Below, in pieces: positions 56,081 to 62,987 of a DNA stretch of 64,000 bases. The position numbers and the translations under genes were made by a program. The notes under the pieces were generated by a model. It did no database searches. It saw only the letters and a program-made list of their open reading frames with translations, and had not been told where the DNA came from. Source of the DNA: Nonomuraea indica (lineage in GTDB: Bacteria; Actinomycetota; Actinomycetes; Streptosporangiales; Streptosporangiaceae). Position 1 is the first letter of the stretch. Each line of letters opens with the position of its first letter. The stretch is from NCBI RefSeq assembly GCF_002850745.1, contig NZ_PJOK01000064.1:62001-126000 (forward strand). Direction: 5' to 3'.

Positions 56081-56680
56081 ATGTCCGCAATGACCCGGGC
56101 GCTTCCGGACCAGGAGGTCACTGACGCGGCGATCATCGAGCAATCGTGGCAGGACCCGGAACGCTTCGCCGCGGTCTTCGACCGCTACTACTTCCAGATC
56201 CACGGGTTCGCCGCACAGCGGTTGGGGCCGAGCCTCGCGGACGACGTGGCCGCGGAGACGTTCCTGGTCGCGTTCGACCGGCGTGGCCGCTACGACCTGT
56301 CGCGTGAGGATGCCCGGCCCTGGCTGTACGGGATCGTCACCAACCTGATCGCCCGGCATCATCGGGCGGAGGCCAGGCGGTATCGGGCGCTTTCCCGGAC
56401 GCCTCCCACGCAGGCCGACGACGGCCACGCCGACCAGGTCGCGGGCCGTGTCGACGCCCAGGTGCAACGGGTGCCTCTGATGGCGGCGCTCGCGAAGATC
56501 CCCCGCTCCCACCGTGAGGTGCTCCTGCTCATCGCCTGGGGCGGGCTGAGCTCCGAGGAGGCGGCCGAGGCACTGGGCCTCACCGGCGCCGCCGTCCGGA
56601 CCCGGCTGCACCGGGCCCGCAAGACCCTGCGCGCCTCACTGAACGGCGCCGAGCCGACAACAGCCGGAAAGGACGGTTGA
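56081..56680 (+). CDS. ECF-type RNA polymerase sigma factor
   Basis: 199 residues. Region 2: RFAAVFDRYYFQIHGFAAQR, LGPSLADDVAAETFLVAFDR, ARPWLYGIVTNLIARHHRAE; region 4: MAALAKIPRSHREVLLLIAW, GGLSSEEAAEALGLTGAAVR, TRLHRARKTLRASL. No anti-sigma domain is fused. ATG 56081 or the in-frame ATG 56090 may be used; neither has a good ribosome-binding site. It is followed 2 bp later by a CU044_5270 gene, the standard partner of this ECF group in Streptosporangiales-type genomes, likely its membrane antagonist. Confidence 0.92.
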   Translation: MSAMTRALPDQEVTDAAIIEQSWQDPERFAAVFDRYYFQIHGFAAQRLGPSLADDVAAETFLVAFDRRGRYDLSREDARPWLYGIVTNLIARHHRAEARRYRALSRTPPTQADDGHADQVAGRVDAQVQRVPLMAALAKIPRSHREVLLLIAWGGLSSEEAAEALGLTGAAVRTRLHRARKTLRASLNGAEPTTAGKDG

Positions 56681-56682
56681 CC

Positions 56683-57576
56683 ATGGACGACATCGAGATG
56701 CTGCACGCGGTGCGCCCGCAGCCCGACCCTCCCTCGCACGCCGCCTGCACGGCCGCCCGCGCGGCCCTCCTGGAACGCGCCGGCAGCCCGTCGCCCACGG
56801 CGCGCCGGCGCACCCCCTGGCGGCGGGCGCGATGGATCCTGATCCCAGCGGTCGCGGCGGCCATCGCCGCCGCGCTCGTGATCGTGCCGGGCCGGGTCGG
56901 CGACTCCCGGCCGCCGGTCATGAGTGCGCGTGACGTCCTGCTCGTCGCCGCCGACACGGCCGAGCGCACCCCTGAGGGGGCCGGGACGTACTGGCACATC
57001 ACCATCACCAACGAGGCGGCTGAGACCGAGGAGTACTGGTATCGGCGCGACGGTCATTTCTGGATCAAAGGCAAGGGGCTGAAGGGGGAAGGCAAGCTCT
57101 TGGAGTGGCCGATGAAGCCTCAGCCTTTCGCGGTGGGGCCGCTGCGCATGACCTTCGAAGAGTTGCGGTCACTGCCCGCCGACGACAAGGCCCTGTACAC
57201 CCGGCTCTGGTCGGCCGTCCCCGGAAGCGGTGTCCGCCCCAGCGGAGGGCCGATCACGGCTGCCGAGCAGGACGGCCTCGCCATGGAGGCGCTGATCTCG
57301 CTGATCAGTGAGGCGCCGGTCTCGCCCCAGGTCCGTGCCGCCGCCTATCAAGCGCTCGCCGCACGTCCCGGAGTCATCGATCTCGGCGAGACCGATGGCG
57401 GGCGGCGCCTGCAGGTCCCCGTGGCTCTCGGGAAGGGCACCATGGTCGTCGACCCGGACACCGGGCGGATCCGCGAAACCTCCGTATGGGCGCCCCTCAC
57501 AGGCGGAATGGCCTATGACCTGGACGGCATGCGGACGATCCGCGCCGAGTGGACGGACCAGCTCCCGTCCGGGTGA
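56683..57576 (+). CDS. CU044_5270 family membrane protein (putative anti-sigma partner)
   Basis: 297 residues from ATG 56683 behind AAGGACGG; a TTG at 56677 that overlaps the sigma stop is a less likely start. A short cytoplasmic N-terminus (MLHAVRPQPDPPSHAACTAA) precedes one membrane helix (WILIPAVAAAIAAALVIVPG, about residues 50-69) and an extracytoplasmic domain with TYWHITITNEAAETEEYWYR and RLQVPVALGKGTMVVDPDTG. The topology fits an anti-sigma factor or co-sensor for the adjacent ECF protein, though it lacks the zinc HxxxCxxC motif. Confidence 0.86.
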   Translation: MDDIEMLHAVRPQPDPPSHAACTAARAALLERAGSPSPTARRRTPWRRARWILIPAVAAAIAAALVIVPGRVGDSRPPVMSARDVLLVAADTAERTPEGAGTYWHITITNEAAETEEYWYRRDGHFWIKGKGLKGEGKLLEWPMKPQPFAVGPLRMTFEELRSLPADDKALYTRLWSAVPGSGVRPSGGPITAAEQDGLAMEALISLISEAPVSPQVRAAAYQALAARPGVIDLGETDGGRRLQVPVALGKGTMVVDPDTGRIRETSVWAPLTGGMAYDLDGMRTIRAEWTDQLPSG

Positions 57577-57657
57577 AGTGCGCTTCTCCTCGAGGAGCGC
57601 CTGTGTCTGGTCGCCTGCCACGGAAACCCCCTGGGTACCACCTGCGAAGATGGCGCC

Positions 57658-58398
57658 ATGCTGCAGGCTTGTCTCAACGGTGCTCGAAGCCGTGCCGAGT
57701 GTTCCCATCTGCCGGTGACCGCCGACGAGCTGGCGGCGGCGGCCCGTGAGGCTGTCGCCGCCGGCGCCGAGGACGTCCATCTGCACCCCAAGGACCGCGA
57801 CGGTCAGGACACGCTGGAAGCCACCGCCGTCGCCGCCGCTGTGAGCGCGGTGCGGGTTGCTGTCCCGGGTATCCCGGTTGGGGTCACCACCGGTGCATGG
57901 GCCACGGCAGACCCTCAGGTCCGTGCCGCGCAGGTCCGCGCCTGGACCGTGCTGCCCGACCACGCTTCCGTGAACTGGCACGAGGACGGCGCCGCCGATG
58001 TCGCCGCGGCCTTGCTGGACCGGGGGGTCGGCATCGAAGCCGGCATCTACTCCGGTACTCCCGCGGCACAACGGTTTCTGGGCTGGCCCGGATCTCGCCG
58101 AGTCCTGCGTGTCCTGGCCGAGATCACCGAGGCCACCCCGCAGGACGCGCTCCATGCCGCAGCCGGCCTGCTCGATGAACTCGAACCGGCTGCCGCGCCG
58201 ATTCTCCTGCACGGCGAAGACACCACCGCGTGGCCCATCCTGCGACTTGCGGCCTCCCGCCGGCTGGACGCCCGCATTGGCCTGGAAGACGTGCTCCACC
58301 TCCCCGACGGCGCCCCCGCCCCGGGCAACGCCGCCCTCATCCGCGTAGCACGCGAGATCATCCAGCACACGCGCAGGACACTCCTCAGCGAGTCGTGA
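57658..58398 (+). CDS. BKACE-type (3-keto-5-aminohexanoate cleavage) enzyme
   Basis: 246 residues, shorter than the typical ~275-310. The zinc motif AAREAVAAGAEDVHLHPKDR (H-x-H about residues 42-44) and VGVTTGAWAT, HASVNWHEDGAADVAAALLD, IGLEDVLHLPDGAPAPGNAA match the beta-keto acid cleavage family, which cleaves beta-keto acids with acetyl-CoA. ALLHGEDT-type PILLHGEDTTAWPILRLAAS is also typical. ATG 57658 lacks a strong ribosome-binding site; substrate range in this family is broad. Confidence 0.85.
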   Translation: MLQACLNGARSRAECSHLPVTADELAAAAREAVAAGAEDVHLHPKDRDGQDTLEATAVAAAVSAVRVAVPGIPVGVTTGAWATADPQVRAAQVRAWTVLPDHASVNWHEDGAADVAAALLDRGVGIEAGIYSGTPAAQRFLGWPGSRRVLRVLAEITEATPQDALHAAAGLLDELEPAAAPILLHGEDTTAWPILRLAASRRLDARIGLEDVLHLPDGAPAPGNAALIRVAREIIQHTRRTLLSES

Positions 58399-58471
58399 TC
58401 ACGTGCTCTGCGTGAGTTCCGTGATCCAGATCATGGAGGCGCGGAGGCGGAGTCCGGCTTGGTAGCTCTCG

Positions 58472-58651
58472 GCGCAGCAGGCTGGGCCGCACGGCGGCCT
58501 TCACCGGGCGGCATGCCCATGCCCGCGCCGGGCGGGCATGGGCATGCAGGTGGTCCCGCTCTGTGCCGTCCAGCCGCAGGGCCTGGGCGAGGGCGTCCAG
58601 GACGCTGTCGGGGACCCCGCCGAGCTCGGCCAGGGGGTGACCGTAGGGCGC
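58472..58651 (-). pseudogene. XRE-regulator fragment
   Basis: On the bottom strand, GGVPDSVLDALAQALRLDGT, ERDHLHAHARPARA and RPSLLRR follow the sequence that joins the HTH to the MmyB domain in XRE regulators (compare the intact gene at 16352). The recognition helices upstream and the ligand domain downstream are missing, and the open frame's remainder is not family-like. It lies between the BKACE and TerC genes. Confidence 0.55.
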
Positions 58652-58689
58652 GGCCGGGGCTCCACCGTACGTGTCAGCGCAGGTGTGGT

Positions 58690-59679
58690 TCAGCGCACCG
58701 CCCGGCTCTCGGCTCGCAGGCTGGTGAGCGTGACCGTGACCAGCACCGTGACGATGACGCCGAGGGAGAGCAACGTGGGGATCTCGGGCACCCACGCCCA
58801 CAGGCCGTGCGCCCAGTGCAGGATCAGCTTGACCCCGATGAACGCCAGGATGACGGCCAGCCCGTGGTTGAGGTGCCGCAGCTTGGCGAGCGCCCCCTTC
58901 AGCACGAAGTACAGCGCGCGCAGGCCCAGCAGCGCGAAGGCGTTGGTGGCGAAGACGAGGAACGGGTCCTCGGTCACCCCGTACACGGCGGGCACCGAGT
59001 CGACGGCGAAGACGATGTCGGTGGCGAACACCGCCACGGTGGCCAGCGCCAGCGGCGTCACGGCCGGCCTCCCGGCCTCCCGGACCACCAGCCGGAAGCC
59101 GTGGTAGTCACGGGTCACCGGGACGAAGCGGCGCAGCAGCCGGACGCTGCGCATGGAGTCGATGTCGACCTCCTGCTCGCCGCCCCGCACCGCCTCCCTG
59201 AGCACCTTGCCGGCCGTCACGATGAGGACGGCTCCGAACAGCAGGAACGCCCATGTTCCGCTCTGCAGCGCCGCCGCCCCGAGCGCGATGAACACCGCTC
59301 GGAGCACCAGCGCCCCGACGATCCCGTACAGCAGCACCCGCTGGGCCAGCTCGGCCGGCACCGCGAACGCCGCCAGCAACAGCATGAACACGAACAGGTT
59401 GTCCACCGACAGCGACTTCTCCACCACGTAGCCGGTGAAGAACTCCACCGCCGTGGTCCCGCCGAACGCCCCCCACAGGTAGGCGCCGAACGCCACCGGC
59501 AGCACCAGGTAGAACACCGACCACGCCACCGCCTCGCGCATGCGCACCTCGTGCGGGCGGCGGGTCAGCACGATGTCGATGGCCAGAAGCAGGAGCAGGG
59601 CGGCGACGGTGACCCACCACAGGCCGGTGGACGCGATGCTGTCCGGACCGGACGCAGCCAGAACTGTCCCCACGGGCAT
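58690..59679 (-). CDS. TerC-family membrane protein (manganese/metal export)
   Basis: 329 residues and about nine membrane helices. Family motifs: FFTGYVVEKSLSVDNLFVFM, acidic residues in helix, and TDIVFAVDSVPAVYGVTEDP, FLVFATNAFALLGLRALYFV. TerC/Alx proteins export manganese, often to metallate secreted enzymes or protect from excess. GAGGAGG precedes the ATG but can be paired in the mRNA leader. The riboswitch upstream of it (59709-59803) is of the manganese type, which supports the assignment. Confidence 0.92.
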   Translation of the reverse strand: MPVGTVLAASGPDSIASTGLWWVTVAALLLLLAIDIVLTRRPHEVRMREAVAWSVFYLVLPVAFGAYLWGAFGGTTAVEFFTGYVVEKSLSVDNLFVFMLLLAAFAVPAELAQRVLLYGIVGALVLRAVFIALGAAALQSGTWAFLLFGAVLIVTAGKVLREAVRGGEQEVDIDSMRSVRLLRRFVPVTRDYHGFRLVVREAGRPAVTPLALATVAVFATDIVFAVDSVPAVYGVTEDPFLVFATNAFALLGLRALYFVLKGALAKLRHLNHGLAVILAFIGVKLILHWAHGLWAWVPEIPTLLSLGVIVTVLVTVTLTSLRAESRAVR

Positions 59680-59686
59680 GAAACCT

Positions 59687-59713
59687 CCTCGAACGTCACT
59701 CAGTCGTTCGAGG
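59687..59713 (-). promoter_or_regulatory. Expression-platform stem that can sequester the terC ribosome-binding site
   Basis: In the mRNA, CCTCGAACG (59713 to 59705) can pair perfectly with CGTTCGAGG (59695 to 59687) across a 9-base loop. The second arm overlaps the start of the GAGGAGG ribosome-binding site. The CCTCG part is also the 3' strand of the aptamer's P1 helix, so the two pairings exclude each other. Confidence 0.75.
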
Positions 59714-59803
59714 TCTCCTTCACCCGGGGGTTACGGGCGGCCGTCCGGGGACGCTCGGTGCGTCCGTACTGACCGGAGCGGCACTTGGGAAGTACTCCCC
59801 TCG
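59709..59803 (-). ncRNA. yybP-ykoY manganese riboswitch aptamer
   Basis: Read on the bottom strand, CGAGG at the 5' end pairs with CCTCG at the 3' end (helix P1). Next to P1 lie GGGGAGTAC on the 5' side and GGTGAAGGAGACC on the 3' side, which match the two conserved loops of yybP-ykoY (Mn2+) riboswitches and their usual actinobacterial form. The terC-type gene follows 30 nt later, the standard gene for this class. Recognition is by eye, without a covariance-model search. Confidence 0.75.
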
Positions 59804-59860
59804 CCAGGCCCCAGGGTAGGTCAAGTGACGCGGGCACACCACCCGTACTTGAAATAATAT

Positions 59861-59874
59861 GTAGAGCGGTCTAC
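59861..59874. promoter_or_regulatory. LmrA/YxaF-type operator 1
   Basis: GTAGAGCGGTCTAC, preceded by AATAT, just upstream of the LmrA-like TetR gene. Its TAGA-N4-TCTA pattern matches operators of LmrA/QdoR-type repressors (TAGACC-RGTCTA). A second copy is at 60492. Confidence 0.78.
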
Positions 59875-59883
59875 TTTGGCGGG

Positions 59884-60441
59884 GTGGGACAGAAGGGTTC
59901 GGAGACACGGGACCGGCTGCTCGACGCCACCCAGGAGCTGATCGAGACCGGAGGATACCTCGGGGCCGGGCTCAACCAGGTGGTCGCCGCCAGCGGCGCA
60001 CCGCGCGGCTCCCTCTATTTCCATTTCCCCGACGGGAAGGACCAGCTGGTCGGCGAATCCGTACGGCGGGCCGGCCGGGTGATCGGCGGCGCGATGGACG
60101 ACCTCGCCGGCTCCAGCTCCTCCGTGACGGAGTTCGTCGAGGGCGTGCTGCGCTACCTGGGCGACCGGCTGGAGGAGTCGGGCTGGCGCAAGGGCTGCCC
60201 GGTGGCCACGGTGGCACTGGAGATGGCGGCCACCAGCGACCCGCTGCAGCAGGCCTGCTCGCAGGTCTACACCGACTGGGAGGCGGCCCTGCGTACCCGG
60301 CTGGAGGGCCGTCCGGACGCCGACGACCTCGCCGTGACCATCCTGGCCCTGGTCGAGGGGGCCCTGCTGCTGGCGCGGACGCATCGCAGCAGGGAACCGC
60401 TGAGCCGGGTTTCCCGCCGGATCGCCGCACTGCTGAACTGA
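59884..60441 (+). CDS. TetR-family repressor, LmrA/YxaF type
   Basis: 185 residues from GTG 59884. HTH: TRDRLLDATQELIETGGYLG, AGLNQVVAASGAPRGSLYFH. The C-terminal domain has the LmrA/YxaF hallmark WRKGCPVATVALEMAATSDP. The start lies 10 bases after operator 1, giving a leaderless or short-leader transcript that it can block itself. It presumably also controls the reductase-hydrolase fusion through operator 2. A rho-independent terminator follows. Confidence 0.92.
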   Translation: MGQKGSETRDRLLDATQELIETGGYLGAGLNQVVAASGAPRGSLYFHFPDGKDQLVGESVRRAGRVIGGAMDDLAGSSSSVTEFVEGVLRYLGDRLEESGWRKGCPVATVALEMAATSDPLQQACSQVYTDWEAALRTRLEGRPDADDLAVTILALVEGALLLARTHRSREPLSRVSRRIAALLN

Positions 60442-60448
60442 CCGGACA

Positions 60449-60476
60449 GGCCCGCCCAGCTGGGTGGGCCTCTTTT
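60449..60476 (+). terminator. Rho-independent-like terminator after the LmrA-like gene
   Basis: GGCCCGCCCAG pairs with CTGGGTGGGCC (one mismatch) and is followed by TCTTTT, 7 bases after the TetR stop and before the next gene's own operator. Confidence 0.8.
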
Positions 60477-60491
60477 CTGGCCAGAAAATAT

Positions 60492-60505
60492 GTAGACCGA
60501 TCTAT
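60492..60505. promoter_or_regulatory. LmrA/YxaF-type operator 2
   Basis: GTAGACCGATCTAT, again preceded by AATAT and followed by TTTTGG, as at operator 1. It is 14 bases upstream of the fusion gene's ATG. Confidence 0.78.
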
Positions 60506-60518
60506 TTTTGGAGGGTCC

Positions 60519-62201
60519 ATGGACGCGATCGTCTTCGGCGCGACAGGTTTCATCGGCCGGTCCCTGGTCGCGGAGCTGCTCGGCAGAGGACAACAGGTGG
60601 TGGCGGTCGTACGGAACGACACGCTCACCCCCTGGCTGAAGTCCCGGAACGTCGGCACCGGCGGGCTGACCGTCGTCACCGCCGACATCAGCCGGCCGCT
60701 CACCGGAGCCGGGCTGCCCGGCGCACGCGACGTCTACAACACCGCCGGCCGCTACTCCTTCGGCCTCGGCGTGCCGGAGGCCCGGGCGGCCAACGTGACC
60801 GGGGCGCTCAACGTGCTCGACTGGGCCGCGACGCTCCCCGGTCTGCGGCGCGTCGTCCACATCAGCGGATACCGGGTCAGCGCGTCCGACGCCCAGCCCG
60901 ACTACGCCAGGCTGGGGGCCTACGAGGCGTCGAAGGTCGAGGCCGACCACGCGGTGCGCACCCGCGCCGCCGAGCTCGGGCTCCCGCTGACCATCGCCAA
61001 CCCCAGCAGCGTGATCGGGCCTGGCCAGTACATCGGCCTGGCCGCCCTCGTCAAGGACCTGTGGAACGGGCGGCTCCCGGCGCTCCCCGGAGGCCCCGAC
61101 GTCTTCGTGCCGATCGTCACGATCGACTACCTCGTCGGCTTCCTGGCCGAGATCCCCGCCGCACCGGCGGGCGAGCACTACTGGGTGCTAGACGACACCA
61201 CTCCCCTGCTGCCCGAACTGATCAGCACGATCGCCGGCCACCTGGGCGTGCGGGCGCCCCGCCGGACCATCCCGGTGGGTCTCGTACGCCGCCTGCCGCG
61301 CGGCCTGACCGGCGCCGATCCCGAGACGCTGTCGTTCCTGTCGTCCGACCGCTACCCGACGGCCTCGGCCCGCGCGTTCGCGGCGGCCGCCGGTCTGGAG
61401 CCACCTCCGGCCGTCGAGGCCCTGCGCGCATGGGCCGACGACCTGGTCGCCACCCGCTTCGGCGCCGCCTCACCCTGGCTGCGACCGTACGGCTTCCGCT
61501 CCGTGGCGGGCAGCCGCACCTGGGTGGCCGGCGAGCGGGACCGCCCGGCCCAGGTCCTGCTGCACGGCCTGCCCATGAACGCCGACCTCTGGGCGCCCGT
61601 CGCCGCGCACCTCCCGGGACCGGTCCTGGCCCCCGACCTGCCCGGCCTGGGCCGGTCCGCCCCCGCCGACGGGCGGACCGACGCCTGGCTGGCCGAGCTG
61701 CTGGCCCCGGTGCGAACCCGGCCCACGCTGGTCGCGCACTCGCTGGCCTGCGGTCCCGCGCTCCGCTTCGCCGTCGAACATCCCGAGCGCGTCAGCCGGC
61801 TGGTCCTCGTCTCCCCGGCGTTCCTGCAGGCGCCCGGCCCGTGGCTGAACCGCTCGCTCCTGGCCGTCCCGATGCTGCGCCGCATGTCCGCCGCCCGCCT
61901 GGCCGCGACGCTGGGCCTTCCGGAGGGGCCCGAGGTGGCGAGCGCCGCGACCGACCTGCGCCGGCCCGGCGTGGCCCGCCGGGTGGTCGCGGCGCTGCGT
62001 GCGGCCTCGGCCGCCCGTGACCGGTCACGGGCACTGCTGGACCGGGTGAGCGTCCCGGTGCAGATCGTCACCGGCTCGGCCGACCCGCTGACCGTGGACA
62101 CCGGCCACCCGGTGGCGGAGATCGCGGGGGCCGGCCACTATCCGCAGCTCACCCACCCGGCCCGGGTCGCCGACCTCATCGGCGGGGGTTCTCTCCGCTG
62201 A
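60519..62201 (+). CDS. Fusion of NAD-dependent epimerase/dehydratase-type reductase and alpha/beta hydrolase
   Basis: 560 residues from ATG 60519 behind GGAGG. Residues 1-325 are an extended SDR: DAIVFGATGFIGRSLVAELL, YNTAGRYSFG, HISGYRVSAS and the catalytic YEASKVEAD (Y-x-x-x-K). Residues ~335-560 are an alpha/beta hydrolase: VLLHGLPMNADLWAPVAAHL, elbow AHSLACGPAL (the usual first Gly replaced by Ala), VTGSADPLTV for the Asp and GAGHYPQLTHP for the His. The two parts are usually separate genes; the join suggests successive steps on one compound, such as reduction or dehydration followed by ester or C-C hydrolysis. Controlled probably by the LmrA-like repressor. Confidence 0.88.
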   Translation: MDAIVFGATGFIGRSLVAELLGRGQQVVAVVRNDTLTPWLKSRNVGTGGLTVVTADISRPLTGAGLPGARDVYNTAGRYSFGLGVPEARAANVTGALNVLDWAATLPGLRRVVHISGYRVSASDAQPDYARLGAYEASKVEADHAVRTRAAELGLPLTIANPSSVIGPGQYIGLAALVKDLWNGRLPALPGGPDVFVPIVTIDYLVGFLAEIPAAPAGEHYWVLDDTTPLLPELISTIAGHLGVRAPRRTIPVGLVRRLPRGLTGADPETLSFLSSDRYPTASARAFAAAAGLEPPPAVEALRAWADDLVATRFGAASPWLRPYGFRSVAGSRTWVAGERDRPAQVLLHGLPMNADLWAPVAAHLPGPVLAPDLPGLGRSAPADGRTDAWLAELLAPVRTRPTLVAHSLACGPALRFAVEHPERVSRLVLVSPAFLQAPGPWLNRSLLAVPMLRRMSAARLAATLGLPEGPEVASAATDLRRPGVARRVVAALRAASAARDRSRALLDRVSVPVQIVTGSADPLTVDTGHPVAEIAGAGHYPQLTHPARVADLIGGGSLR

Positions 62202-62259
62202 GCGAAGAAGGCCGCTGCGACGGCAGCGCCGGCGACCACAGGCGGGATGCCCCCGAGAG

Positions 62260-62952
62260 TCAGGCCGGCGGCCGGGCGAGTTTGGCGGCCACGGCGTCGA
62301 GGACCCAGTCCAGGCCGGTCGCGAAGGACTCCTCGGCGTCCACCTCCGTGCCGTCGTGCACGAGCTTGGCCAGCGCCGGGAAGCGGCCCGTGGCCAGCAT
62401 CCGCATCACATGCGGGCCGGAGGCGCGCTGCCAGTCGCGCTTGGACAGGCCCGTGGCGCGCTCGGCCCGCAGGTTCGCGATCTCGCGCCTGATGGCGCCG
62501 GTGAAGTAGGCGCTGACGGTCTCCACGGCGCCCATGACCGTGTCGAGATCGGCGAGGCCGTCGAGGGCGGCCAGCGTGGCCTCGGTCACGGCGAGGGCGT
62601 TCGGGCCCAGGGCCGGACGGCCGCCGAGCAGGTCGGCCAGCCATTCGTGACGGAGGGCGGCTTGCCTGGTGCGGACGGCGCGGATGCGCAGGACCTCCCG
62701 CCAGTCGCCGGGCTGCTCCCCGGGGAGGATCTCGGCGTGGACCTCGTCCACCATGAGGTCGAACAGCTCCTCCTTGGTGGCGATGTATCCGTACAGCCGC
62801 ATCGGGCCGACGTCCAGCCGGGCGGCCACCTTGCGCAACGACACCGCCTCCAGCCCGCCCTCGTCGGCCAGCGCGATGGCGGCGGCGACGATCCGCTCCC
62901 GGTCGAGCGGCGCCGGGCGAGTCGGCGGCTCCGGCCGGTCCCACACAGTCAT
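62260..62952 (-). CDS. TetR/AcrR-family repressor (TetR_C ligand domain)
   Basis: 230 residues. LDRERIVAAAIALADEGGLE, AVSLRKVAARLDVGPMRLYG, YIATKEELFDLMVDEVHAEI is the TetR HTH; the C-terminal half (LRHEWLADLLGGRPALGPNA, YFTGAIRREIANLRAE) is the TetR_C domain of tetracycline-type repressors. It is divergent from the Tet(X)-like gene with only 35 bp between start codons, all taken by a palindrome. This is the arrangement expected of a dedicated drug-inducible repressor. Confidence 0.88.
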   Translation of the reverse strand: MTVWDRPEPPTRPAPLDRERIVAAAIALADEGGLEAVSLRKVAARLDVGPMRLYGYIATKEELFDLMVDEVHAEILPGEQPGDWREVLRIRAVRTRQAALRHEWLADLLGGRPALGPNALAVTEATLAALDGLADLDTVMGAVETVSAYFTGAIRREIANLRAERATGLSKRDWQRASGPHVMRMLATGRFPALAKLVHDGTEVDAEESFATGLDWVLDAVAAKLARPPA

Positions 62953-62953
62953 G

Positions 62954-62984
62954 GATACATCGTACGGTTCCGATACGCTGTATC
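62954..62984. promoter_or_regulatory. Operator filling the TetR/monooxygenase gap
   Basis: GATACATCGTA (62954-62964) and TACGCTGTATC (62974-62984) are complementary except at one base. Start codons are at 62950-62952 (leftward) and 62988 (rightward), so no room remains for ribosome-binding sites; both transcripts are probably leaderless. Confidence 0.85.
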
Positions 62985-62987
62985 GTC

